From: Beroe forskalii | Taxonomy: Eukaryota > Ctenophora > Nuda > Beroida > Beroidae | Assembly: GCA_011033025.1 (NCBI GenBank) | Contig: WFMF01000006.1 | Span: 1,488,001 to 1,552,000, forward strand | Reading direction: 5' to 3' | Length of the DNA: 64,000 nt | Shown here: positions 1 through 10,299 of the stretch, piece by piece | Layout: every line of letters begins with the position of its first letter | Position numbering within the stretch: the stretch's first letter is position 1 | The notes under the pieces: generated by a model | The model's input: the letters and a program-made list of their open reading frames with translations, nothing else | Databases searched by the model: none | What the model was told of the DNA's origin: nothing | Program-made: the position numbers and the translations under genes

Positions 1-189
1 GGAGGGTTTGATGGTGGAGATACCCAGCGCAGGGATCATGAGATAACCCTCCTCTATCTGCAGCAAGTAGTCTGTTCTCATGTTCATGCTGCCTCCTCCT
101 GAACCTCCCAACCCACCATCCCCTCCCAGCATTCTACCCGGCAGTGAGGCTTCTAACTCAGCGTTCATAGCGTGGTTCTTAGAGTACTC
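1..189 (-). CDS. Edge exon, probably EXOC1 C-terminal region
   Basis: The acceptor is a pyrimidine-rich tract ending CACAG at 190-194. The frame is open for 63 codons to the window edge, beginning EYSKNHAMNAELEASLPGR, then a Gly-rich patch, then LLQIEEGYLMIPALGIST. It starts in phase 0, matching the phase-0 end of the 868-996 exon, and EYSKN could align with the AYTKL segment of human EXOC1. The remaining similarity is weak. It could instead belong to a different minus-strand gene that I do not recognise. Confidence 0.5.
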
Positions 190-3100
190 CTGTGAAGGAG
201 GGCAGAGTGTGAGTGAAGAGGATGATCAAGATGACGGATTCGAATACACATATGATGTACATTGGCATATGATTAATAGTTAAAATAATTGTTTTCAGTT
301 GGATCAGTGAGTACACTTTGGGAAAGGTTCATTCTAAAGTTAAACGGTGAACAATGACTCAATAAGAATGCAATAATAAGAACGTACCGCAATTCTCTCT
401 GATCTGACTTTCACAAACACATTGTCATGATAAGCATTAGCAACTTGGACACTATGTTGCCCTCCCATCAGCTAGTTCGAGGATACTTGGTTATTGTAGT
501 AATTAACTGTGTCATTGTGGCAATGATATTTAAATATTATTCTGGTTCGATGTAGGTTTAAATAGTAAGACTCATTGCGGCAGTGCGGCACATCTCATAA
601 TTTGAGATTGTTATGCCTACAAATTACTGCTGAAGACCATGGGCAGTCCCCATAAGACTGCCTTCAGTTCGAGCAGCTATTGTAGCAGATGATGGTTTAT
701 ACAAATTGTGTTTCTCAACACAAACCAAGATAAGTAATACTCAACTTAGAAGCTTTAGTTTGAAACTTGAGTTTGAAACTTGAGTTTGAAACTTGAGTTT
801 GAAACTTGAGTTTAAAACTTGAGTTTGAAACTTGAGTTTGAAACTTGCGTTTGACAAGGTCTCTAACCTAGAGCTTGTCGTCTGCAGTGTTTGTGGAGGG
901 ACTCAGCGTAAGAGTAAACTGCGTGAACTGCAGTACGCTGGGAGCTGTGCCTCGTACTGACTTCTTGTTAGACTCCTGTATCCTGTTTCTCTGGTACTGG
1001 GGAAGTAGTTGTGTTAGAGGAGCAAATAACAAAGGGAAGCAAACAAAAGGAGAGGAGAAATCATACAATAATGTACAACTAGTACAATATTGCTCTCGGA
1101 GCTTTATAATGTTAGTTTGATAAAGGAATCCTTCGAATCGAAGGCTCTGGAATGAAATCTTAATAACTTGAAGAACTCTAGAACTCGTCTTATCGAAATT
1201 TGCCAATTACCTGTAGCATCTTGTGGAAATACCCTGCAGCAGTTTCCTGACACTTCTGTAGGACCTTGCTGAGGAAGCTGTTCTCATGAGCATCATCTAT
1301 CCTATCCAGCAAGCTAAGGTAGATCGGCAGCGAGTAGTACAAATCGTACTTGCAGCTCACGTTGATAAAGCTATCCAGTTCAGCATCAAACGTAGAAAGA
1401 ACCACGCCCACCATCTCAACTCGCTCCCTCTCAGTCCTCGTGTCCTTGAAGAAGGTCGCAATGAAGGTCTCTTCCTTGCTCATCGTTATCTCAATGAAGT
1501 CCAGTGCTTCTCGAACGGACACCTCAAAGTGGTTTCCGGGAGCCAGTGGGAACTCCGACTCCGACTTAGCGGATTGAATGGAGTCGAGTGAGGTGTTCGA
1601 GGCTAGCGATGTTTTGGATTGCGAGGAGGAAGCCTTCATCTTGCCGGAGAGCGCTAGTTCTGACTTCTTAGTTCCGCCGCTGCTCCCCAACTTAGAGAGG
1701 AGCTTCTCCGAGCTCTTCCGCGAGACGGTGCTGCGCTTCTCATCGAAATACTCCCTCAGCAGCTTCTGGTACGTGGTCTGAGCTGTCTGTTCGTACAGCT
1801 CTGCTAGGTCGTTGTACTTCGGCTGGTTGTAGCTGTGCAACCAATTCACGATCTGAAGCCCGGAGGAAATGAATAAGATCATTGAAGAATGGCATTCGAT
1901 GGTACTAGATGTCATTTTTCGCAAAGCCTGGTAGATTCATTTTATACTAATTTCATAATAATGCCTAATTATAACAGAGGTTTCGCGACATCTGAGAATG
2001 ATTTTTTATTTCCAAACATGCCCCACGTGTACTGATATTTTGAACTTTTGAAAGTATCATCACGTACGTACAGGGTGCGCACGACTTGGAAATTTCAGAA
2101 TCACGACAGCTGCTTTATAGTAACGACTCTCCAAAAAAGAACTAAGAACATCAGCTCTTTCTACTTACCGGAAGAAGGGGGCTGAGTTTGGAGTGTCTGA
2201 TCGACTGAGCAGCGTTCCAGTTGGGTGTAGTGATCTGCGACACATTGTCAACCACTCTGTGACTAAACCTGAAATCGGCCTTTTGTCAAGAAAATTTCGA
2301 ATATTCCAAATGTCAGAGCATCAAATAATATTGAAGATAACATCCTGTTCGAGAAGCATTCCATTGCAAATACTAACGCCACTCACACTGATTACTGAAC
2401 ATTGAATCATGCCGGATCATGCAAGTACTTTAAATATGAGCAGTGAGCACAAGCACTCAGCAGTTTTGCATTTCTGACAACCAAAACATTTTCATTAAAA
2501 TATCATAATATGCTTTAATTGCTTATCTCAGTAAACATAAACTGACATTGAAACATGCGTCAAATTTCCATGAACTCAAATTAACAAGTTACTTATTAAA
2601 TTATGATAAAGAGGGTGTGACGTTGAGTGTCTAATTACATATTTTCATACCGGTTCAAAACTTTTTATAAAATAAATATTTTAGTAAATATTAAATTTAA
2701 TTGCGTCCCTCATTTTAACATTTTAAGTATAACTATGATCTTTGGAAAGTTAGAAAGCAAGCAATGAGAAATGATGGCATCGGTATGGCATTAATCAATC
2801 CGACTCTGTAATCAGGAAACAGGAGAGCAAGCACTACAGTATACCTGTATAAACAATATGCATTTTACTCTACAAACTTACAAACGACAGTACAGAAGTA
2901 CTGGGATTTAATCCGTTCATATCTCTGTGTTATAAATGGTAATTAAGAAAATACATGCTTCCACAGACAATGTAACTATTTAAGGTATAGCACATTCATT
3001 TCTAGACTCTAGATAAATGTACAGACTTACACTAAACACAACATGTGCATACAGATAGGTATCAATGCCATACAGTCTTCAGATCATCAGTTTCAATACC

Positions 3101-6100
3101 AATTAGCCATACATAAGATCAGCAGCAACTTGTTCACAATATCAGATCATGAACTCATGGAGATACTTTAATGTAAGTTGATATTTTGATAATCGTTCGA
3201 TCATTGATGCCAAATTTTCATGAAATATCATATTATGACTTTATGAGTTGAAGGAAAATTCAAAGACACGGATTGAGAATACCTGTATTTCATGAATGTA
3301 TGAATTTATTGCATAAGCTGTCGCAATTTCAAAGAAACTTTGTAGTTTGTCAACTAGGGATGGCACATTCCAATCTTGACAGCATGTAAAAGAATTAATG
3401 AACCATGTTATAATATGTAAGTCTCGGATATTCCTCGTTATTATGTAGTCATTATTAACATTTAGTATACGTTACTTACTAAACTTAGCATCATGATCTG
3501 TGATAACAGGCATCTGTTAGAGTACATTAGTAACACGTGTTATACACAGCTCTCGGAGAGGCCGTTGTGTAAGTTATTACTGCCGTTGTACAATAGTGTA
3601 CACGATTACAATAGTGTACACGATTACAATGGACGACTCAATCCACGACTTGAGTCACAACCAAACGCAATTTGCACAAAATCCTATTGCTCTTAATCGC
3701 TAAATAGTATCAATGAACTGAAAAAAGACAAGAGAAGTGCTAAAAGCCCAACGTATTGTAATTTGCCATAAGTCATAACTTTTTAAATTATGACATAATC
3801 AGTTCACTATGCTTCAAGTACTGCAGTACTAAAATGGTTCATTTTGAAATACTTCTTAGATTGACTGACTCACTTTTCGAGTAAGTCGGCGATGTTAGCA
3901 CGTTGCTCTGCAACACAAGTCATATCTGCAAGGGGTGATTCGTCGCAGAGTCCCATCTTTACCTGGATGGTTTGCACTGCCTGGGATGCCCGGCCTATCT
4001 GAGAAGGTGTCTTGAGGGGCAGGGAAAGGAGGATGTCCTTGACTTCTTCACTGTAGGTGATGGTAGAAAGCAGATCGGATACCACCGCGTGGAGCTCACG
4101 CGTGTTTTCCTTCCTGGGCAAGTGGGATTGGTTAGTGTATCTTCATACTTTCATAGCTTAAATACAATGGACTATATAGTTAAATATATACTTATGTACA
4201 TAGCTTCATCCTGGGTCCAGTCCCCCCCCCCCTGAATTTTTCAACTCCCCCTTGCCAAAACCTCCCCCCTGAATTTTCAAAATCCTCAATCCCCCCCCCT
4301 TTTGGGCACCCGACCCCTGAATTTCAAAAATTCGACCAATCCACCACCAAAAACTTAGAAAATTTTTCTAAGATATGTCCGTTGAATTGTTTACAAAAGA
4401 GTCAACCGAAACTAGAAACCTAATGACAAGATGAAAGTATGTAAACTATGAAATGTGGCTGACATCGCAGGTCAGACTAGAAATTTATTCAATTTTGAGT
4501 TTTAACATATGATATTTCTAATGACTGAAATGGTAATAGAAGTTCAATTTTGATGTCAATTAATCCTTGAATATATAAAGCTATAAATTGACGATTGTAA
4601 TGGAACCAGGGCATAAAACCAAACCTCAGGGATATTGTCAACACAATATAAAAACATAGAAAAACATTTGTTAAGTTGATATCACTTGAAAATTGCAGGG
4701 AATTGAAGTATGGTAGTGATTCGGAAGACCTACAAAAAGATTGCGGGGGTCTGGGGACGCAGCCCCCAGAACCTAGAGGGTCTGAGAAGAAATATTTCTC
4801 ACGGATATAGGATTTCCATCTCAAATTTTGAAATTCTTCTGCCAGATCCCAATCCCCCCCTTAATTTTTTCACTCCCTCCTTCTGTCCAAGTCCCCCCAG
4901 AATCATTGAAATTAGGGCAACCCCCCACATACCTTATCTGACCCAAAATCTTCATCCCCCCTTGATTCAGGGGGGATGAAGCTATGTTATGTAGGGCGGG
5001 CCGGTGGGGTAAACTTTCAATGTTTATGAAGTGAAATGTGCATTGTTAGAAAAATTGATTCAAATTTCAAGGTCCACTCTGGGTACTGTACCTTATCTGT
5101 TCTTGCTTGTAAGAACTTAGGCTTTCCTCTACTCTCAGTCTGTCTTCGTTGAGTTGATCTTCATACCGAACCATGATATTCTCGAGTCTGAGAAAGAAGA
5201 CTTGGGTAAAATCTTAGTAAAATGGATGAGTATGAAAGAAATCGATGAATTTTTTCTTGCGAAAGTATAAGATTCCTGAAATAACTTAGAATCACATAGA
5301 ACAAGACGCAGGTAGGAAATTGAATCACTTATGGCGACCAGAACACGGTAGGTACTAAGGTACTTATGGTTCTCAAGTAGAAGTAAAAACCTGCACAGCT
5401 CTCGAAGTGCCTGATCCATGATGTTGAAGAGTCGCATGACATCTGTCTCAACAGCCATAATAGAGTGGATGTTAGCCTTCGTTAGACCTGGAAACGGCCC
5501 GGGTTTATTATCAGGAATGAGGAGCAGACTCACACCCAACATTATAGTCATTTGCCACATTTAGGTAACAGGATGACACTGAATCTTACGCAAGCGGGCA
5601 AGAATTGAAAATTGAGCCCAGATTTTATTTGCAGTTGGCCTTCATTTTGAATAAAAACCGAAACTGGATGGTATTCGCCCAGAGATATACTTTCTGAACT
5701 ACCAACCTGACAACTCATCCATGAGCTTTGCCATGAAGTCTTCTGCGTTCTCAACAGCCCAGTCGATGCCGTCAGTAACCAGTCCTGTGGCAAACAGTTA
5801 ACCAGGAACTTGAATGAGATTTTACTATTTTAAGAATTACATACTTGGTCGTCATTGGGAAATTTTATTCAAAACCAAATCATCTGATCTTGCAAGAACT
5901 AAAGCTGTCTTGGATGTTACCTAAGAAATCTAACAAGGCCCCGAGTCCTCAACCTCCCGGAGTGTACTACTAAATAACTCCGGATGATAATCGCTACTTA
6001 CCAAGGTCTCTCTCTTCTTCCCCAGTCAGATACTTGTATTCCTTGGTTTCTGGTGTAGGGGATCCCATCAAAGAAACTTGCTTCAAGGACTTTGACAGGG

Positions 6101-9100
6101 ACAGAGCGTCCTGTGAAACATTGATTACACTTTCATAATACAGTTTTAGAGCGAAAGAAAGAGGTATCACTGATCAGGTAGTCGGAATACCATTGTTTGC
6201 CCTGATATTCTTAGAAGCTTAAGCTTGATTAAAAACTGATCAAGTCATACCAACTTAGCAACAGCTGATAATTCACTAATTCAGTAATTTTACAAATATT
6301 GAAATTATGTGTGCGATAGAGTTTTAACTTTTGAAGGAGTTAATGGGCTATAAGAATTAAAAAAAAGAAAAAACTGAAGGGTCAATGATTTTGGTTTTTA
6401 GTAGGGTTTCCAACCGATAATATCGCCGATAGAATTATCGGCGATAATTGGACCGAAATCAATTATCGGTTATCGGCGATAATTTGGTGCCGATAAACCG
6501 ATAAAATTTAATACTTTTAAAACCATAATATTTAACTGAAATGAATTGGTTTCAGTCAATTTCACGGTTTACCAGCCTTCTAGAAGAACAGAGGATAGAT
6601 TTCGATATGATATATTACAATTTCAATTTAAACCAGAACAATAGAGCAGTACTGAGTACTCCAAAGCACTTATATCACTTTCTCAGAGCTTTGTATGAAA
6701 CTATGGAAGCACTATTTTATATTTTGATTCTTGATACTTTATAGTGGAAATGTCATCTTACCTTATTCAAAGCAGCGGACCAGTTTAAATAACAATTCGT
6801 AGCATTTCTCACGGCCATGTGTCTCATGATCATCATTATCATTTCAAAACAAAATACGCCCAAGCTTAGTTTAATTTGAAATTTTTTCCAAACTGTTTTA
6901 AGCGTTTGACCTTGGACTCACGTTCTACTTCGAGTCTCTGTTGATTGATACTTCAATTTGTATTTAACAAGCCATAGCATATGGCTGCTATATACAAATG
7001 AGGGGAGGAAGTGGTCTGCAAGCAGTGTACGAAATCTACCGCAACTCTGCTGCAACTTCGATTTCGAAGAGCAGTTATTCTAGTTTGTGGAATCATCTCA
7101 AAGCAAAGCACAGTATTGATCTTCCACAGGCCGAGATGGCTGAGTCTAACACAAAGCAGCCAAAAACTCAGCAATAAATTGACGTCTAAAATTGAAGTAA
7201 ATTTATCGCCGATAATTATCGGTATCGCCGATAATTCACAAAAAGTTATCGATTATCGCCGTTAAAAAATTTCGACCGATATTGGAAACCCTAGTTTTTA
7301 GTCATTTTGCCGAAGTCTAGCAATAAACAAAGTTTAGCATAGCAATAAGTTCTTTATTGCATTCTTTACAGTGCAATAAGTTCTTTATTGCACTGTAGAT
7401 TTGACAATCGTGCTTTTTATTGTTAATGAAGAATAATCAATAACCCAGCTGTGATCAATAATGATTATTAATAGAAAAATGAAATACTTGAGCATCATAA
7501 TAAGATAATATTAATCTTGAGGCTGTCTGACGGAATACAAATAATTACACCGGAGCAATCCGAATTAATAAGTTACTTAAAAAAGGACGGACCTGCAAGA
7601 GGTCCGACTTGTCCCGCAGTGCAGAAGAAACCGCAAAAAGAGCGAAAGTTCGTTATACCCTCCCTATGTCATGTTCAATGGCAATGGGAAACATTTATCT
7701 ATATTCTACATGCTTTATCGGCTACTACTACTGCCAACACTCTGAATCATCATTCATCATGCTAATGATTAATTAAACTCCCACCCAGGCTTAGCTCTAT
7801 GAAAAACATGTTTTTTGAACGAGTACAACTTATTGGATTATTATTCCGGGTGAAAATGCAGAAAAACTTTTTTCACCAACAATTGGCATTACATACGGTA
7901 AACATAAGATGGATGTCCCACCATTTGATTATAAATCATAACTGAATCTTGCTTCCAATATTGTTAGAGATTTCACGACTTCACAATCGTTCAAGGCAGG
8001 TTAATTAGAGGTGACTTCAGACAATCAGACATATATCATAATGATTGATAGTAATCACTAATCACACACTCACCTCACAAGAATGCAATAGCTTACTATG
8101 GTGCACTTCCCACATGATAACACTTTCAAAGGTAGTACAGTATGCTAACAACTTTTTAGAATTTCATAAAATGTAGAAGGTAATGTAGAAATGAACATTG
8201 ATAATGACACGCCAACTCACTTCAGAAGCATTGCCAGAATCTGTAACTAAGTGTGACTGGAAATTATGAATATGAGTTTTAATTATTAATTGCTGAAACT
8301 TTCAATAACATGCAGTAATGCAGTATACAAAGCACTTTCAAATATAGGCTCAATATAGATTCATGATAGCTTATGTACCAGATCACAATAGTTACTGGTT
8401 AGCTTGTAAAATTAATCAATCTACAGAGCACACTGTGCTCAGCACAGTATCCATTTTATGCCATTGCCCATTTTAAACAGTTGTCAGAGGGAGGTTGAAT
8501 TTAATTGCAGAATTCAAAAATAAATGTTTTCATAACAACCGTTTCAAGTGGATGGCTGCATTGGCTCTGCACGTTGCAACTTATTGCCCCCTAATTCGGA
8601 TCGTCATGTAATTTTCATTAATTATGATCAGGATGTAGTGTAATTGCTCATGATCAATGAATAGAGTACTTTAAAAAATGTCCAGTTGACTAAAAGTCTT
8701 AATATACTGTTACACCAATTTGTCTTATCTGGTTTGTTTGAATTTCAATAAGTGTCACCCTATGCCCACTATGAATAAAATAAACCTTTCAAACCATTCA
8801 ATTCTCGTTATTACCTGCAGCATAGCGTAGTTGATGTTCAGAAACTGGGGGGTAGTGTTCATGTGTTCATTTACTAGCTTCCAAAGACCAACTACAAAGT
8901 TTTTCTTTGAACGACCACTGAAAATAGTAAAAGCATCTTCATTATTCATTGTAAAAAGAATTGCGCTTGCTGGCACATTTCTTGTTTCCGTTTTCTCTCC
9001 CCCTAGTGGGAATGGCATGGAATCGAACCAAGGATCTCTTTATCATTGAGCCAGACTTGATACCGTTACACCAACTAAACATATTCTTACACTAACTGAC

Positions 9101-10299
9101 CACTGGTTGATATTCTCATTTATGGTAGTAAACCTGTCTGCTGTCCATTTGATGTAAAGTGGTGACATGACATTGCCACCTTTCTCAAAAACTAGTTCAA
9201 ACTCGGTTTCTTCTTCATCTTCACTTATTCCATTGACAAGACGTAATCTTGTCAGATCAAATTTACTTTTTATCTGTAAAAAATTGTGTCAGCTGCTGCA
9301 AATTGCAATCCAAAATATTGCTTCCATGTACAATGATATAGCTAGCATTTAATTAAAACAGAGTTCCAAAGGGTCTAAAATATACATATTCATCACTCAA
9401 ACTAATTTGATCATTTATGCAAGTTTATTGAAATAGGTCAGAGAATGTTGACCAGCATGAAAAATCACAGATGTCAAAAATCACAGATGTCATATATTAA
9501 ATACAAAATAGCTAATTGTGTAACTATGGATGACTTTCACATTTTGTCCATCGTCTAACTGTTATTTCAATAATAAAAATCCTGCTTATTTAGAACTTTT
9601 AACTTAGGTACTCTTTTCAATAAAATGACTCACTTGAAATGGTGTTTTTCCACTCTCAAGTTGTTTTATTTGGTACAATGCACAATTCAGAACATCCTTA
9701 TCTGAAAGAATGATACACCACTTAGATTAGATAATAGATATAGATAAAGATCATTCAAGTGAAAGGAAAGAAAGTCTAGGTAAATTAAGATACATCTGCC
9801 TGCATAGGAATCAGGACTAAACATGATCCATGAATGTGATGAGTATCATATTGAAATCGATAAATCAGGTACACCCATTCCCGTTTCCCACCCTGGCCAG
9901 GGCAGGAACCCCCTGGAGGAAGAAAATAAAGAGTCCTTTTTCTAGATCAAACAAGTTGAAATACAATAAATGTATGCAGATTGAACCCAGTTGCTGTATT
10001 TCAGCACAACAATTTTGTTAATTCCAAGTTAGAATAAGGCTTTTTGGACTGTGTGAGGTTTAGTTATGTTGGTTCAACCAGAAAAAATGGACATCTCAAT
10101 ATGAAATGACCACACCCTATTTAGAAGGGGGTTACTATGACAACTGTCCAATGGTTTTGAAGGCCCTAACATAAATATTGTAGAAAATGGTTCTTTTAGG
10201 ATATAACAAATAGACTCACTTTTTATGACAAGTAACACTGCCAAAAAGGGCTTGTTTCGTTTTGCACCAGTTTTTGAAACTTGTATTAATGTCTCCACA
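1..10299 (-). CDS. EXOC1: Exocyst complex component 1 (Sec3), multi-exon, partial
   Basis: Sec3/EXOC1 is a subunit of the octameric exocyst, which tethers secretory vesicles to the plasma membrane; its N-terminal PH-like domain binds phosphoinositides and Rho-family GTPases. Twelve exons between 10299 and 868 join with consistent GT/AG sites and phases, and their products follow human EXOC1 in order: PH-like domain (KKNFVVGLWKL), linker ending in TGEEERDL, the coiled-coil block with ENAEDFMAKL and GANIHSIM-like ANIHSIMA, then the Sec3 C-terminal domain (IVNWLHSYNQPKY, EETFIATFF). A thirteenth exon at 1-189 probably belongs too. About 630 residues are readable, against roughly 890 in human. 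The initiator exon, about 15-20 residues upstream of VETLIQVSK, is not found, and the C-terminus lies off the left edge. An in-frame TAG sits at the last base of the 868-996 exon. The family call is secure; the 3' end is uncertain. Confidence 0.9.
190..867 (-). repeat. Intron with 12-base tandem repeat
   Basis: The stretch between the two leftmost exons. At about 752-852 there are roughly eight copies of a 12-base unit, TTGAAACTTGAG, with single-base variants. The rest, about 195-745, shows no coding signal on either strand. Confidence 0.7.
868..996 (-). CDS. EXOC1: EXOC1 exon, helical C-terminal region, ending in TAG
   Basis: Forty-three codons, phase 0 at both ends. YQRNRIQESNKKSVRG matches the ISKKSKVGILPF neighbourhood of human EXOC1, and the exon ends ADDKL. 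The last triplet (868-870 on the plus strand) reads TAG immediately before a GT donor at 866-867. See the finding on this stop. Confidence 0.7.
   Translation of the reverse strand, partial: YQRNRIQESNKKSVRGTAPSVLQFTQFTLTLSPSTNTADDKL
1211..1852 (-). CDS. EXOC1: EXOC1 exon, large Sec3 C-terminal domain exon
   Basis: 214 codons, phase 0 at both ends. It begins IVNWLHSYNQPKYNDLAELY (human MEWLKSTDYGKYEGL), continues through a Ser/Lys/Thr-rich linker (SSSQSKTSLASN) that looks disordered, and then FEVSVREALDFIEI...EETFIATFF, equivalent to human [23 protein letters not shown]. The end, KVLQKCQETAAGYFHKMLQ, follows the human SFLSTTLGNVL segment. This is the most diagnostic exon. Confidence 0.93.
2169..2268 (-). 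CDS. EXOC1: EXOC1 exon
   Basis: 100 bases; one leading base completes a Lys codon split with the 3874-4113 exon. It encodes FSHRVVDNVSQITT and then SIRHSKLSPLLP, matching the human LASHLNNVF...LLRYAKLMEW stretch. The donor is GTAAGT. Confidence 0.85.
2269..3873 (-). other. EXOC1 intron, 1.6 kb, no element recognised
   Basis: AT-rich intron. The only structure noticed is a perfect 19-base direct duplication near 3591-3629 (unit CAATAGTGTACACGATTA). No ORF, MITE end or RNA gene could be supported. Confidence 0.6.
3874..4113 (-). CDS. EXOC1: EXOC1 exon, alpha-helical segment
   Basis: 240 bases. It encodes KENTRELHAVVSDLLSTI through EQRANIADLLEK, aligning with human NVKLLSEIEFLVNHM through QQRFSDLRELFA. 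The acceptor is GCCCAG and the donor GTGAGT. Confidence 0.88.
4198..4987. mobile_element. Non-autonomous C-rich inverted-repeat element in an EXOC1 intron
   Basis: The left end ACATAGCTTCATCC (4198-4211) is mirrored by GGATGAAGCTATGT (4974-4987). The 5-base flank TATGT occurs directly outside both ends, a plausible target duplication. The interior is rich in C runs followed by TGAATTTT and carries the palindromic GGGGTCTGGGGACGCAGCCCCC motif in two parts near 4745-4770. No transposase frame is visible, so the superfamily is not assigned. Confidence 0.55.
5092..5187 (-). CDS. EXOC1: EXOC1 exon, coiled coil
   Basis: 96 bases. LENIMVRYEDQLNEDRLRVE is a heptad-patterned segment equivalent to human IELKLSSYEEMLQSVKEQM. 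The first base completes an Arg codon split with the previous exon. Confidence 0.87.
5391..5487 (-). CDS. EXOC1: EXOC1 exon, signature ANIHSIMA block
   Basis: 97 bases encoding GLTKANIHSIMAVETDVMRL and then FNIMDQALREL, against human [28 protein letters not shown]. This block is highly characteristic of EXOC1. Confidence 0.93.
5707..5784 (-). CDS. EXOC1: EXOC1 exon, ENAEDF block
   Basis: 78 bases encoding VTDGIDWAVENAEDFMAKL and then MDELS, against human CEYAISNAEAFAEKLSREL. Donor and acceptor are canonical and phase matches both neighbours. Confidence 0.92.
6002..6110 (-). CDS. EXOC1: EXOC1 exon, linker to coiled coil
   Basis: 109 bases encoding DALSLSKSLKQV, SPTPETKEYKYLTGEEERDL. This corresponds to human DEYQELNAREEQDIEIM, between the PH-like domain and the coiled coil. 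Confidence 0.87.
6402..7293. mobile_element. hAT-type non-autonomous transposon, 892 bp
   Basis: The ends TAGGGTTTCCAACCGAT and its mirror ATCGG...TTGGAAACCCTA are flanked by a perfect 8-base duplication, GTTTTTAG (6394-6401 and 7294-7301), the hallmark length of hAT insertions. Subterminal sequence is packed with ATTATCGGCGATAA-type palindromes. Around 7011-7160 the plus strand contains pieces resembling a BED zinc finger (VVCKQC in one frame, WNHLKAKH in another), so it seems to derive from a BED-domain hAT transposon whose transposase is lost. It lies in an EXOC1 intron and looks recent because the duplication is unblemished. Confidence 0.8.
7302..8814 (-). other. EXOC1 intron remainder
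   Basis: AT-rich. At 7322-7396 a short hairpin-forming unit, GCAATAAGTTCTTTATTGC, occurs twice. Nothing else recognisable. Confidence 0.5.
8815..8917 (-). CDS. EXOC1: EXOC1 exon, end of PH-like domain
   Basis: 103 bases encoding SGRSKKNFVVGLWKLVNEHM and then FLNINYAMLQ, against human AEKNAFISCIWKLNQRYL...FVNVSSQLL. The Trp-containing C-terminal helix of the PH-like domain is intact. Confidence 0.92.
9001..9080 (-). repeat. tRNA-derived sequence (SINE head or tRNA pseudogene)
   Basis: On the minus strand there is an A-box-like TTGGTGTAACGG followed about 30 bases later by a perfect B box, GGTTCGATTCC, the RNA polymerase III promoter layout. No proper 7-base anticodon loop can be folded, so a functional tRNA is unlikely. 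It lies in an EXOC1 intron. Confidence 0.4.
9134..9273 (-). CDS. EXOC1: EXOC1 exon, PH-like domain core
   Basis: 140 bases encoding FDLTRLRLVNGIS, an acidic EDEEET stretch, FELVFEKGG and YIKWTAD. It matches human IAWALRDLAVVDA...EFDLHFEKIYKWVASS in order. Confidence 0.88.
9634..9701 (-). CDS. EXOC1: EXOC1 exon, PH-like domain strand
   Basis: 68 bases encoding KDVLNCALYQIKQLESGKTP, matching human PVQVKVVKVKKSDKGDF. The frame is fixed by both neighbouring exons. Confidence 0.78.
10220..10299 (-). CDS. EXOC1: EXOC1 exon, most upstream recognised
   Basis: 80 bases encoding VETLIQVSKTGAKRNKPFLA and then VLLVIK, matching human [23 protein letters not shown]. One leading base completes a codon begun in an upstream exon that I could not locate, so roughly 15-20 N-terminal residues are missing from the model. 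Confidence 0.82.

Noticed and set aside
8222-8241. 20-base candidate micro-exon of EXOC1 between TTACAG and GTGAGT
   Set aside because: Length is not a multiple of three, and the neighbouring exons (8815-8917 and 6002-6110) already join in phase without it.
9001-9080. Functional tRNA gene
   Set aside because: A and B boxes are present, but the anticodon arm does not fold; kept only as a tRNA-derived repeat.
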